A DNA stretch of 40,131 nucleotides, from positions 1-40,131 of the forward strand of contig JAGQUV010000017.1 of assembly GCA_020438295.1 (NCBI GenBank). Direction: 5' to 3'. The notes beneath the pieces are model-generated. The model did not search any database. It worked only from the letters and a program-made list of their open reading frames with translations, and was not told where the DNA came from. The number at the start of each line of letters is the position of its first letter. Positions within the stretch are counted from its first letter, which is position 1. This document shows positions 32,257-39,703 of this stretch, piece by piece. This DNA comes from Solirubrobacterales bacterium (GTDB taxonomy: Bacteria; Actinomycetota; Thermoleophilia; Solirubrobacterales; 70-9). A program made the position numbers and the translations under genes.

Positions 32257-32259
32257 GTT
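32231..32259 (+). promoter_or_regulatory. Possible promoter for the ABC importer genes
   Basis: TGGACC (32231-32236), a 17-base spacer and TAGGTT (32254-32259, overlapping the TetR stop codon). This would start a leader of about 50 bases before the TTG start of the binding protein and could allow importer expression independent of the operator. Confidence 0.35.
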
Positions 32260-32314
32260 CATGGCAGCGCTTTCCGGATCGGCCGGTGATCGCTGGAGAG
32301 GTGGGACTGGGTAG

Positions 32315-33424
32315 TTGAGCGACCTTAGACTCAATCGGCGACAGCTGTTGGCAGCCGGGGCCGGTCTTGCGCTGACCGCTTACGGGGCCAGCGGCTGCAC
32401 GGTCGAGCGCCCGCTGGATACCTCGGCGGCCGGCGACATCGTCGAGCCGAAGATTGACGGCGACCTGCTGATCTTCAACTGGGCCCAGTACATGGACCCG
32501 GCCATAAAGAAGGAGTTCGGCGAGAAGTACGGGGTCGAGGTCAACGAGGTCAACTTCGACAACCTCGAGGCGATGATGGTCAAACTGCGGTCGGGCGGGG
32601 AATACGACCTGATTTTCCCCAGCTCGGAGTACGTCGGCCGGCTGAGGAAGGAACAGCTGATCCGGCCGTTCGACCGCTCCCAGGTGAAGAACGCGGCCAC
32701 CGTCTCCCCTTACTTCGACGGCCCCTGGTACGACCCCAACTCCGAGTTCTCGCTGCCCTACACCTACTACACGACCGGGATCGCCTGGCGGACCGACAAG
32801 GTCGACACGATGACCGAGTCCTGGAACGACATGAGCAACCCCGAGGCGTTCGGCAAGATCTTCATGCTCGACGATTTCCAGGAGGGGATCGGTCAGGCGA
32901 ACCTGCTCAACGGCTTCTACCTGAACACGGCCAAGCCGGAAGAGCTGGAGGTCTCGAAAGAGACGCTGCTCGAGCAGAAGAAGGGCCTGCGCGGCTTCTC
33001 GACCCTGACCGCCCAGAACCTGGTCTCCGGGTCGGCCTGGATCCAGCAGGCCTGGAACGGTGACGTGGTCAACGCCCGCAACCAGGTCAGCGACCCCTCG
33101 ATCTTCAGGTACCAGACCTGCAAGGAGGGAGTGCCGGTCGGGACCGACGCGATGAGCATCCCGGTGACCGCCAAGAGCCCGGGTACGGCGCTTCTGTTCA
33201 TCGACTGGGTGCTCTCGCCGAAAAACGCATATCGCAACGTGATGTGGAATGGCTACCCGCAACCGGTGGCCGGTGGGCGCGAAGCGTTTGCGAAGCTGGT
33301 CAAGGACGATCCCTCGATCGACGTCAACCTGAACGAGCTCAAGGGCTCGTCGAACGAGTTCAGGCTCGACACGCCCGAGGCGCGCCGCGAGTGGAACCGG
33401 ATCTGGACCGAGGTCAAGGCGTGA
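32315..33424 (+). CDS. PotD-like polyamine-type substrate-binding protein (Tat lipoprotein)
   Basis: A 369-residue extracellular binding protein of the spermidine/putrescine (PotD/PotF) family. The N-terminus has twin arginines (Arg8-Arg9 in NRRQLLAAG) and a lipobox ending ASGC28, so it is probably exported folded by the Tat route and lipid-anchored. The start of the mature domain FNWAQYMDPAI aligns with the polyamine-site Trp and Tyr region of PotD; FSLPYTYYTTGIAW and the late SPGTALLFIDWVLSPKNA are also family-like. The start is TTG at 32315. First of four importer genes (binding protein, two permeases, ATPase). Ligand: polyamine or another cationic amine; in this island an unusual one is possible. 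Confidence 0.9.
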   Translation: MSDLRLNRRQLLAAGAGLALTAYGASGCTVERPLDTSAAGDIVEPKIDGDLLIFNWAQYMDPAIKKEFGEKYGVEVNEVNFDNLEAMMVKLRSGGEYDLIFPSSEYVGRLRKEQLIRPFDRSQVKNAATVSPYFDGPWYDPNSEFSLPYTYYTTGIAWRTDKVDTMTESWNDMSNPEAFGKIFMLDDFQEGIGQANLLNGFYLNTAKPEELEVSKETLLEQKKGLRGFSTLTAQNLVSGSAWIQQAWNGDVVNARNQVSDPSIFRYQTCKEGVPVGTDAMSIPVTAKSPGTALLFIDWVLSPKNAYRNVMWNGYPQPVAGGREAFAKLVKDDPSIDVNLNELKGSSNEFRLDTPEARREWNRIWTEVKA

Positions 33425-33455
33425 CTCGCGGCAGGCGGAACGAGGTGGCGCCGAC

Positions 33456-34304
33456 GTGAACGCCCACCGGTTCTGGAACTGGTTCCTGGCTCCCGGGACG
33501 CTCTGGATCCTGGTGCTGTTCGCGGCGCCGCTGCTGTTGATTTTCGCTCTCTCGTTCGGCCACGTCGACGATTTCGGCCGCGGCGTATACGGATTCAAAC
33601 TGGGCAACTACGACGACGTCTTCAACTCGACCTACCTTCCGGTCCTGCTGCGGTCGGTCGGTTACGCGCTCGCCACCATGCTGATCTGCCTGGCGATCGG
33701 ATATCCGGTGGCCTACTACATCGCTAGGTTCGGCGGCCGCTGGCGGTACGTGCTGCTGGCCGCCCTGGTCATCCCCTTCTTCGTCAACTACCTGGTCAGG
33801 ACCTATGCCTGGGTCGCGTTGCTGGCCGACGAAGGCCTGGTCAACAACGCAATCGTCGACCTCGGGCTCTCGGACGCGCCGGTCCAGATGATCAACACGC
33901 CCTGGGCGGTGATCGGCGGGCTGGTCTATGGCTACATCATCTTCATGATCCTCCCGCTGTATGGCTCGATCGAGCGGATGGACCAGTCGGTGGTCGAGGC
34001 CGGCAAAGACCTCTACGGGTCGCCGCTCCAGACCTTCATCCACGTGACCATCCCGGCCACGCAGGCCGGCATCCTGGCCGGCTGCGTGCTGGTCTTCCTC
34101 CCGTCGGTCGGTGATTTCGTCTCGGCCCAGCTGCTGGGCGGGCCCGACACCTACATGGTCGGCAACCTGATCCAGGACCAGTTCTTCGCGGCCAGTAACT
34201 GGCCGTTCGGCGCCGCCCTGACCATGATCATGATGCTGTTCCTCTCGGTCTGGATGGTGCTCTACCTGAGGCGGGCCGCAAAGGGTGAGGCGGAGGTGCT
34301 GTGA
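33456..34304 (+). CDS. PotB-like ABC transporter permease
   Basis: A 282-residue inner-membrane permease with about six helices, the PotB position of the importer. The EAA loop that contacts the ATPase is visible as VVEAGKDLYGSPLQTFIHVTIP. The N-terminus WNWFLAPGTLWILVLFAAPLLL is typical of PotB/PotH. The start is GTG with a GAGGTGG site eight bases upstream, 31 bases after the binding protein. Its end overlaps the next permease by four bases (GTGA), indicating coupled synthesis of the two permeases. Confidence 0.93.
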   Translation: MNAHRFWNWFLAPGTLWILVLFAAPLLLIFALSFGHVDDFGRGVYGFKLGNYDDVFNSTYLPVLLRSVGYALATMLICLAIGYPVAYYIARFGGRWRYVLLAALVIPFFVNYLVRTYAWVALLADEGLVNNAIVDLGLSDAPVQMINTPWAVIGGLVYGYIIFMILPLYGSIERMDQSVVEAGKDLYGSPLQTFIHVTIPATQAGILAGCVLVFLPSVGDFVSAQLLGGPDTYMVGNLIQDQFFAASNWPFGAALTMIMMLFLSVWMVLYLRRAAKGEAEVL

Positions 34305-35131
34305 AGTCCGGTTCGGCTTTCGACAAGCCACGGTTCCTGCGGGTGTTCACCGGTCTGGTCTACGTATTCCTGTTCGTACCGATCCTGGTCGTGATTGTCT
34401 TCTCGTTCAACAGCCAGAAATCGCTACAGGTGATGGACGGCATCTCGCTGCGCTGGTACGAGGACTTCTTCAACGATTCGACCCTGCGCGAATCGCTGTT
34501 CATCTCGATCGAGATAGCGCTGATCACGATGGTGGTCGCGACCGTGGTCGGCACCGCGCTGGCGATCGGGTTGGTCCGTTCCCGTTCACGCATGGCAAAG
34601 GGCTCGAACCTGCTGATGCTGGTCCCGCTGGTCACCCCCGAGATCGTCGCCGGCATCTCGGCCCTGCTGATCTTTTCGCAGCTCGGGATCGGCCTCTCCT
34701 TCTGGACGATCGTGCTGGCCCACATCACTTTCTCAATCTCGTACGTGACGATCGTGGTCAGGGGGCGGCTGGCGACCATCGGGATCGAGATCGAGGACGC
34801 CGCCAGGGACCTCGGCGCCAGCCGGCTCGAATCGGTGCGGCTGGTGCTGGTCCCGGCGCTGTGGCCGGCGGTGGTGGCGGCCGGCCTGCTCGTCTTCGCG
34901 CTCTCGTTCGACGACTTCGTGCTTTCTTTCTTCACCACGGGTGAACAGTCGCAGCCGCTGCCGGTCCGGATCTGGTCGATGATCCGGTTCGGGGTGTCAC
35001 CGACGATCAACGCGATCGGGACCCTGATGATGGTGGTCTCGATTTCGGCGGTCGCTCTGGCGGTCATGATCCCGAGGTTTTTCGGGCGCCGCGAGAGTGG
35101 CGTGAAAGTGCTGACCGGAGCGGAGGGATAG
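34301..35131 (+). CDS. PotC-like ABC transporter permease
   Basis: A 276-residue second permease, partner of the PotB-like protein. It has about six helices, with the EAA loop IEDAARDLGASRLESVRLVLVP in the middle and the PotC-typical ending FALSFDDFVLSFFTTGEQSQPLPVRIW. The GTG start overlaps the preceding stop by four bases, with GGAGG four bases upstream inside the previous gene. The ATPase gene begins directly after the stop codon, with no gap. Confidence 0.93.
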   Translation: MKSGSAFDKPRFLRVFTGLVYVFLFVPILVVIVFSFNSQKSLQVMDGISLRWYEDFFNDSTLRESLFISIEIALITMVVATVVGTALAIGLVRSRSRMAKGSNLLMLVPLVTPEIVAGISALLIFSQLGIGLSFWTIVLAHITFSISYVTIVVRGRLATIGIEIEDAARDLGASRLESVRLVLVPALWPAVVAAGLLVFALSFDDFVLSFFTTGEQSQPLPVRIWSMIRFGVSPTINAIGTLMMVVSISAVALAVMIPRFFGRRESGVKVLTGAEG

Positions 35132-36223
35132 ATGGCCGAACAGGCGATCAAGATCGATGGTGTGACCAAGCGGTATGGCGAGTTCGTCGCGGTAGACGAC
35201 GTCAACCTGGAGATCAACAAGGGAGAGTTCTTCTCCCTGCTCGGCCCCTCGGGGTGCGGCAAGACGACCACCCTGCGCATGCTGGCCGGCTTCGAGGTGC
35301 CGACCGAGGGTCGGATCCTGCTCGAGGGCGAACCGGTGGAGAAGGTGCCGCCGCACAAGCGCAACGTGAACATGGTCTTCCAGAGCTATGCACTGTTCGA
35401 GCATCTCGACGTCGAAGGCAACGTCGCGTTCGGCCTGAAGCGGAAGAAGACCCCGAAGGCCGAGATCCAGACCCGGGTCGCCGATGCGCTCGAACTGGTC
35501 GACCTCTCGTCCCGGGCGAAGTCCCGGGCCGGTGAGCTGTCCGGCGGTCAGCGCCAGCGCGTGGCCCTGGCTCGGGCCCTGGTCAACCGGCCCCAGGTAC
35601 TGCTGCTCGACGAGCCGCTCGGTGCGCTCGACTTGAAGCTGAGGCGCCAGATGCAGATCGAGCTCAAGCAGATCCAGCGTGAGGTCGGGATCACGTTCGT
35701 CTACGTCACCCATGACCAGGAGGAGGCGCTCTCGATGTCCGACCGGATCGCCGTCATGAGCGATGGGCGGGTCGTGCAGTGCGGAGCGCCGGAGGAGATC
35801 TACGAACACCCGAGCGAGGAGTTCGTCGCCGGCTTCATCGGCATCTCTAATCTGCTCCAGGGCAAGGCCGAAGGCCAGGGCCGGGTCCGCGTCGGGGGGA
35901 ACTCGCTGCCGGTGCCGGATCTGCCGTCGGACTTCCGCACCGGCGACCCGGTGCAGATCGCGGTCCGCCCGGAAAAGGTGGCGGTGGACGAGATCGGCAA
36001 CGACAACGAGAAGATCCAGCCCGGCATGTTCACGGTGGACGGCGAGATCGAGAGCATGGTCTACCTCGGGGTCGGCAACCAGCTGACCCTGAAGCTGGCC
36101 AGCGGGGGCCGGCTGGTAGCGCTAGAGCAGGCCACTTACCGGGTCCAGTCCGACGACCAGTGGCAGGTCGGCCAGCAGGTCCGGGTCGGCTGGCACCCCG
36201 AGCACTGCATGGTGCTCTCCTGA
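35132..36223 (+). CDS. PotA-like ABC transporter ATP-binding protein
   Basis: A 363-residue ATPase that powers the importer. The nucleotide-binding domain has Walker [10 protein letters not shown] (38-46), signature LSGGQRQR (about 135-142), Walker [13 protein letters not shown], and the switch His in YVTHDQEEA. The C-terminal third (about 240-363) is a TOBE domain ([24 protein letters not shown]), which in this family can bind regulators. GGAGGG at the end of the permease gene serves as its ribosome binding site. Last gene of the rightward operon; a ten-base-pair hairpin follows. Confidence 0.94.
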   Translation: MAEQAIKIDGVTKRYGEFVAVDDVNLEINKGEFFSLLGPSGCGKTTTLRMLAGFEVPTEGRILLEGEPVEKVPPHKRNVNMVFQSYALFEHLDVEGNVAFGLKRKKTPKAEIQTRVADALELVDLSSRAKSRAGELSGGQRQRVALARALVNRPQVLLLDEPLGALDLKLRRQMQIELKQIQREVGITFVYVTHDQEEALSMSDRIAVMSDGRVVQCGAPEEIYEHPSEEFVAGFIGISNLLQGKAEGQGRVRVGGNSLPVPDLPSDFRTGDPVQIAVRPEKVAVDEIGNDNEKIQPGMFTVDGEIESMVYLGVGNQLTLKLASGGRLVALEQATYRVQSDDQWQVGQQVRVGWHPEHCMVLS

Positions 36224-36264
36224 GTCCGGCCGGCTCTGCCTGACCCGGCCCGTCCCGGCCGGAC
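36224..36264. terminator. Inverted repeat after the importer operon
   Basis: Perfect ten-base arms GTCCGGCCGG (36224-36233) and CCGGCCGGAC (36255-36264) around a 21-base loop, beginning at the base after the ATPase stop codon. There is no U tract. Probable end of the island's main operon. Confidence 0.5.
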
Positions 36265-36300
36265 CGGTCGCAACCGGTGGGCCCGATCGTCGCCGCCGGG

Positions 36301-37074
36301 CTAGCGGCCTTCGAAGCCGGCGTGACCGGGGCCTTCCGCGAGGAACGTCTCGACGGCGTTCTGCAGGTCCTCGGTTCCGAACAGGTCACCGGCGTCGCGG
36401 CGGGTAACCCGGTCGGCCGCCGGGACCCCACCTTCTACGAACGCGCGCACTATGCGCTTGGTCATCGCATGGGCCCTGGTCGGGCCATTGGCCAGCCTCT
36501 TGGCCAGCTTGTCCGCACGGGCGCGGAGCTCGTCGTCGGCGACCACTTCGTTGACCACGTTCCAGCGCTCCAGCGTGGCCGCGTCGAACAGGCCCCCGGT
36601 CATGACCAGCTGTTTGGCCCGTCCCGAACCGGCCCTTTCGGCCAGCCGCTGGGTGCCGCCCATCGACGGGGTCAGGCCGACCACGATCTCGACCAGCCCG
36701 AACTGGGCCGATTCCGCGGCGATGATCAGGTCGCAGGCAAGCGACAGCTCGAAAGCCGCGGTCAGGGTCAGGCCGTGCGAGGCGAACACGACCGGGAGTG
36801 GCAGGGCCTCGACCCGGTCGATCAGCTCAAGCAGGTCGTTCCAGAGCCGCGATCCCTGGGCGGGAGAGATGCCCTTGAATTCCTCGACGTTGACGCCGCC
36901 CGAAACCACGTCGCCTTCGGCCTGGATCAGCAGACACCGCGGCGGTTTCGCGTACATGTCCTCGATCGCCGCCTGGAGCTGTTCGATCAACCGGCGCTCG
37001 AACAGGTTGAGCGGAGGGCTGTCGATGGTGATCGTCGCCAGTGGGCCGTCGCGTTCCGTCCGTACGAGAGTCAT
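36301..37074 (-). CDS. Enoyl-CoA hydratase/isomerase family protein
   Basis: A 257-residue crotonase-fold enzyme, expected to add water to a 2-enoyl-CoA. Both catalytic glutamates of true hydratases are kept: Glu109 (TAAFELSLACD) and Glu129 (FGLVEIVVGLTPSMGGTQR), with the normal 20-residue spacing. The oxyanion region VVSGGVNVEEF is slightly unusual. It would follow the acyl-CoA dehydrogenase step of the island. However, its promoter (TACGGT at 37081-37086, six bases before the ATG, leaderless) has no TetR palindrome, so it may be regulated separately. It is convergent with the importer operon. Confidence 0.92.
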   Translation of the reverse strand: MTLVRTERDGPLATITIDSPPLNLFERRLIEQLQAAIEDMYAKPPRCLLIQAEGDVVSGGVNVEEFKGISPAQGSRLWNDLLELIDRVEALPLPVVFASHGLTLTAAFELSLACDLIIAAESAQFGLVEIVVGLTPSMGGTQRLAERAGSGRAKQLVMTGGLFDAATLERWNVVNEVVADDELRARADKLAKRLANGPTRAHAMTKRIVRAFVEGGVPAADRVTRRDAGDLFGTEDLQNAVETFLAEGPGHAGFEGR

Positions 37075-37080
37075 GGCCGG

Positions 37081-37171
37081 ACCGTATCAGCGGGCGAGTG
37101 GCCTGATCGCGCCGCTCGGACCGGCCGGACCCGGCTCGCCCCCGGTGGCCCGGAACCGGCGGGGATATCCT
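37081..37171. promoter_or_regulatory. Divergent leaderless promoter pair
   Basis: TACGGT on the minus strand (37081-37086), six bases before the hydratase ATG, and TATCCT on the plus strand (37166-37171), seven bases before the GTG at 37179. No ribosome binding sites are seen on either side. Confidence 0.5.
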
Positions 37172-37178
37172 CAAGTCG

Positions 37179-37955
37179 GTGATCAGCCGTTCGATCGACA
37201 GGAAGGCCAGCCGGCGCTACCGGCACCGCATGGAGCACACCCCGGACGCGGTCAGGGAGCGGCTCGACCAGGCGCCGGGGCCGAGCTACCTGCGTGACTT
37301 CATCTACGGCGCGATCGACGGAGCGGTCACCACGTTCGCGATCGTCGCCGGTTCGGCCGGGGCCAGCCTCGACGACAAGGTCGTGGTGATTCTGGGGATG
37401 GCGAACCTGTTCGCGGACGGCTTCAGCATGGGTGTCAGCAACTTCCTCGGCTCGAGGGCCCAGATCGACGAGCGTCGTCAGGCCCGGGAGCGGGAGCAGC
37501 GCCATATCGCCGGCTATCCCGAGGGGGAGTGCGAGGAGGTGCGCCAGATCCTGGCCGCCAAGGGCTTCGAAGGCGACGACCTCGATCGTGCGGCCGCCGT
37601 GATCACCTCGGACCGCGATCGCTGGGTCGACTTCATGATGACCGAGGAGCTCGGATTCGGACCCGATGCGACCGATCCGTTCAGGGCCGCACTGGCTACC
37701 TTCGCCGCCTTCCTGATCGTCGGCACGCTGCCGGTTCTGGCGTTCCTGCTCAACGTGGCCTCTCCCGACCTGATCGCCCACCCCTACCTGGTCAGCACGA
37801 TCCTCACCGGGCTCGGCTTCCTCGCTGTAGGGATCGCCAAGTCGAAGATCGTCGAACAGGCCTGGTGGCGAGGGGGCCTGGAGACCCTCGCCCTGGGCGG
37901 TTCGGCCGCAGGGGTCGCCTATCTGGTCGGTCTTGCGCTCGGCGGCATCGCCTGA
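37179..37955 (+). CDS. VIT1/CCC1-family membrane protein (Fe2+/Mn2+ transporter type)
   Basis: A 258-residue member of the vacuolar iron transporter family, which moves Fe2+ or Mn2+ (in bacteria probably out of the cytoplasm). The first helices contain YGAIDGAVTTFAIVAGSAGA and FADGFSMGVSNFLGSRAQ, the family hallmarks. A cytoplasmic Glu/Asp-rich segment (QRHIAGYPEGECEEVRQ to FMMTEELG) matches the metal-binding region between helices 2 and 3. Three more helices follow. The start is GTG at 37179, seven bases after TATCCT, predicted leaderless. Confidence 0.88.
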   Translation: MISRSIDRKASRRYRHRMEHTPDAVRERLDQAPGPSYLRDFIYGAIDGAVTTFAIVAGSAGASLDDKVVVILGMANLFADGFSMGVSNFLGSRAQIDERRQAREREQRHIAGYPEGECEEVRQILAAKGFEGDDLDRAAAVITSDRDRWVDFMMTEELGFGPDATDPFRAALATFAAFLIVGTLPVLAFLLNVASPDLIAHPYLVSTILTGLGFLAVGIAKSKIVEQAWWRGGLETLALGGSAAGVAYLVGLALGGIA

Positions 37956-38004
37956 GCGACCGCGCCAGGCCGTCTACCGCCGGCTCCCGAACGTCCCGAT
38001 CGCC

Positions 38005-38145
38005 CTATTCCGGTTCGGACGCGTAGCTGAGCAGCGCCGCGTCCAGCCAAGAATCGCTTTCCGGGTCGACTCCGGCCGGGCGGTTCGGCTCCGGGCCGGA
38101 TTCGGGATTGACCGTTTCTTCTGCAAGGAGCTCGTCGAGGTCCAT
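38005..38145 (-). CDS. Small acidic ORF, 46 residues
   Basis: An open frame of 46 codons from ATG (38143-38145) to TAG, rich in Glu, Asp and Pro with a C-terminal SWLDAALLSYASEPE that could form a short amphipathic helix. It starts 34 bases after the stop of the next small gene on the same strand. Supporting points are the ATG at the head of the frame, the natural-looking composition and the position. Against: only a weak purine run precedes the ATG. No family recognised. Confidence 0.4.
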   Translation of the reverse strand: MDLDELLAEETVNPESGPEPNRPAGVDPESDSWLDAALLSYASEPE

Positions 38146-38179
38146 ACCCCAGCCTATGCGCTCGAGCCTGAACCGTGGC

Positions 38180-38458
38180 CTAACGCTTGCCGGTGAACGC
38201 CTTGGTCACCAGTTCCTGGACTCTGCCGCGGTCCTCCTTGGCGATCATCTTCGAGTCCTTGGTCGGCACCACCAGGTCGAGGAACTCGCGGCGCTCCTCC
38301 TCGCTGAGGTTGTTGTAGAGGCGCCTGGTGTGGTGGGTCAGCCACTGGGCCCGGATCCAGACGGCCGCCCAGTCGACCCTCCGGGCGTAGTTGAAGCCGC
38401 GGGCGGCCATGCCGACCACGGCACCCGATTTCGCGGCCTTGCTCCGTTTCGCGCTCAT
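38180..38458 (-). CDS. Small basic protein, function unknown
   Basis: A 92-residue protein rich in Lys/Arg: a basic N-terminus (SAKRSKAAKSGAVVGMAARGFNYARR), a Trp-rich middle (VDWAAVWIRAQWLTHHTRRLYNNL), and a charged helical C-terminus (SEEERREFLDLVVPTKDSKMIAKEDRGRVQELVTKAF). I do not recognise a named domain. Composition suggests a nucleic-acid or membrane-surface binding protein (inference). A TATCCT box (38468-38473) lies nine bases before the ATG, so the leader would be absent or a few bases. It lies just downstream of the histidine kinase gene on the same strand (24-base gap). Confidence 0.65.
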   Translation of the reverse strand: MSAKRSKAAKSGAVVGMAARGFNYARRVDWAAVWIRAQWLTHHTRRLYNNLSEEERREFLDLVVPTKDSKMIAKEDRGRVQELVTKAFTGKR

Positions 38459-38467
38459 CGGCTCTGG

Positions 38468-38473
38468 AGGATA
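38468..38473 (-). promoter_or_regulatory. Putative -10 box of the 92-residue protein gene
   Basis: TATCCT on the minus strand, nine bases before the ATG at 38458. Transcription would start two or three bases upstream of the start codon. Confidence 0.3.
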
Positions 38474-38482
38474 CGCGGATGG

Positions 38483-39703
38483 CTACCCGGGGACCGGGGA
38501 GCGCAGCGTGAACCGCATCCGGGTGCCGCTGCCGGACGACTCGAGCCAGATCCTGCCGCCGTGGGCCTCGACGATCGCCCGTGAGATGGCCAGGCCGAGA
38601 CCGGCGCCCTCGGTGGTCCGGGACGAGTCGGTCCCGCCGCGGTAGAACGGCTCGAATACGTGCGGGCGGTCGTCGGGAGCGATGCCGGTGCCCTGGTCGG
38701 TCACTTCGACTTCCACCTCGCCGCTCGACGAGCGTGCGCGGACGGTGACCGAGCCGTCGGCCGGGGTGTGGCGGATCGCGTTCTGGATCAGGTTGAACAG
38801 AACCCGCTGGACCTTTTCCGGGTTGGCCTCGGCCAACAGCCGGTTTTCGGGCAGGTCGGCCTCGACCCGGACCCCGCGGGTGTCGGCTTCGGTCCGCATC
38901 GCTTCCACCATGTCGCCGACCAGCGCGTCCAGTTCGATCCGGCTCATGGTCCAGGCGATGTCGCCGGCCTCGATCCGGGACAGCTCGAACAGGTCGTCGA
39001 CCAAGCCGGTCAGGACCGACACGTGCACCCTGAGCTGGCTGATGTAGCGGTCGCGGGTCTGGCCGGTCGCTACGCCGTCCTCGATCGACTCGACCAGGAG
39101 TCGCAGTGAGGCCAGCGGTGTCCGCAGGTCGTGGGAGACCGAGGCGACCAGCCGCCGCCGGGCCGCGTCGGCCTCTTCCCGGCTGGCCTCTTCGGCGCCG
39201 AGACGGGCGATCATCGCATTGATCGAGTCGGCCAGCTGCGCCAATTCGTCGTCACCACCGACCTCGACCACGGTGTCACGGCTCCCGCCGCCGACCGCTT
39301 CGAGGCCGTCGCGCAGTGACTCGACGTCGCTGGTGACCCCGCGGGAGACGATCTCCCCGACCCTGAGCGCGACCACGCCGATCACCGTGGCCATGACCGA
39401 GACGACCACCGCGTCGTGGTGCGACAGGAACATCGCGTAGGCCGCGATCCAGACCGATGCCAGGATCGAGCCGACCACGACGATCACCCCGAAACGGAAC
39501 TGCCGGGCCAGGCCGCCCAGGCGGCGCCGGTGGGCCGCCATCCAGTGGGCGAGCAACAGGACCATCGCGGCGAGCGGCAGCAGCAACAGGAACGTGGTTC
39601 GCGCCCCGGCCAGGTCGTAGGCGCCCCCGATGATCAACGCCCCGGCGAGGCAGGCGAGCAGTCCGATCAGCAGGGAGCGGGTTATGGCCGGCATCCGGTT
39701 CAT
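38483..39703 (-). CDS. Two-component sensor histidine kinase
   Basis: A 406-residue membrane kinase. Four hydrophobic segments (about 10-30, 37-54, 73-92, 98-118) with very short loops suggest sensing within the membrane rather than by a large outer domain. A linker with HAMP-like spacing (about 119-172) follows, then the dimerisation/phosphoacceptor helix with His191 in SVSHDLRTPLASL, and the ATPase domain with N box (LIQNAIRH), G1 (DQGTGIAP), F box (FEPFYRG) and G2 (GAGLGLAI). The ATG overlaps the TGA of the response regulator gene by four bases (ATGA, 39700-39703), fixing the start and indicating coupled translation. Signal unknown. Confidence 0.94.
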   Translation of the reverse strand: MNRMPAITRSLLIGLLACLAGALIIGGAYDLAGARTTFLLLLPLAAMVLLLAHWMAAHRRRLGGLARQFRFGVIVVVGSILASVWIAAYAMFLSHHDAVVVSVMATVIGVVALRVGEIVSRGVTSDVESLRDGLEAVGGGSRDTVVEVGGDDELAQLADSINAMIARLGAEEASREEADAARRRLVASVSHDLRTPLASLRLLVESIEDGVATGQTRDRYISQLRVHVSVLTGLVDDLFELSRIEAGDIAWTMSRIELDALVGDMVEAMRTEADTRGVRVEADLPENRLLAEANPEKVQRVLFNLIQNAIRHTPADGSVTVRARSSSGEVEVEVTDQGTGIAPDDRPHVFEPFYRGGTDSSRTTEGAGLGLAISRAIVEAHGGRIWLESSGSGTRMRFTLRSPVPG

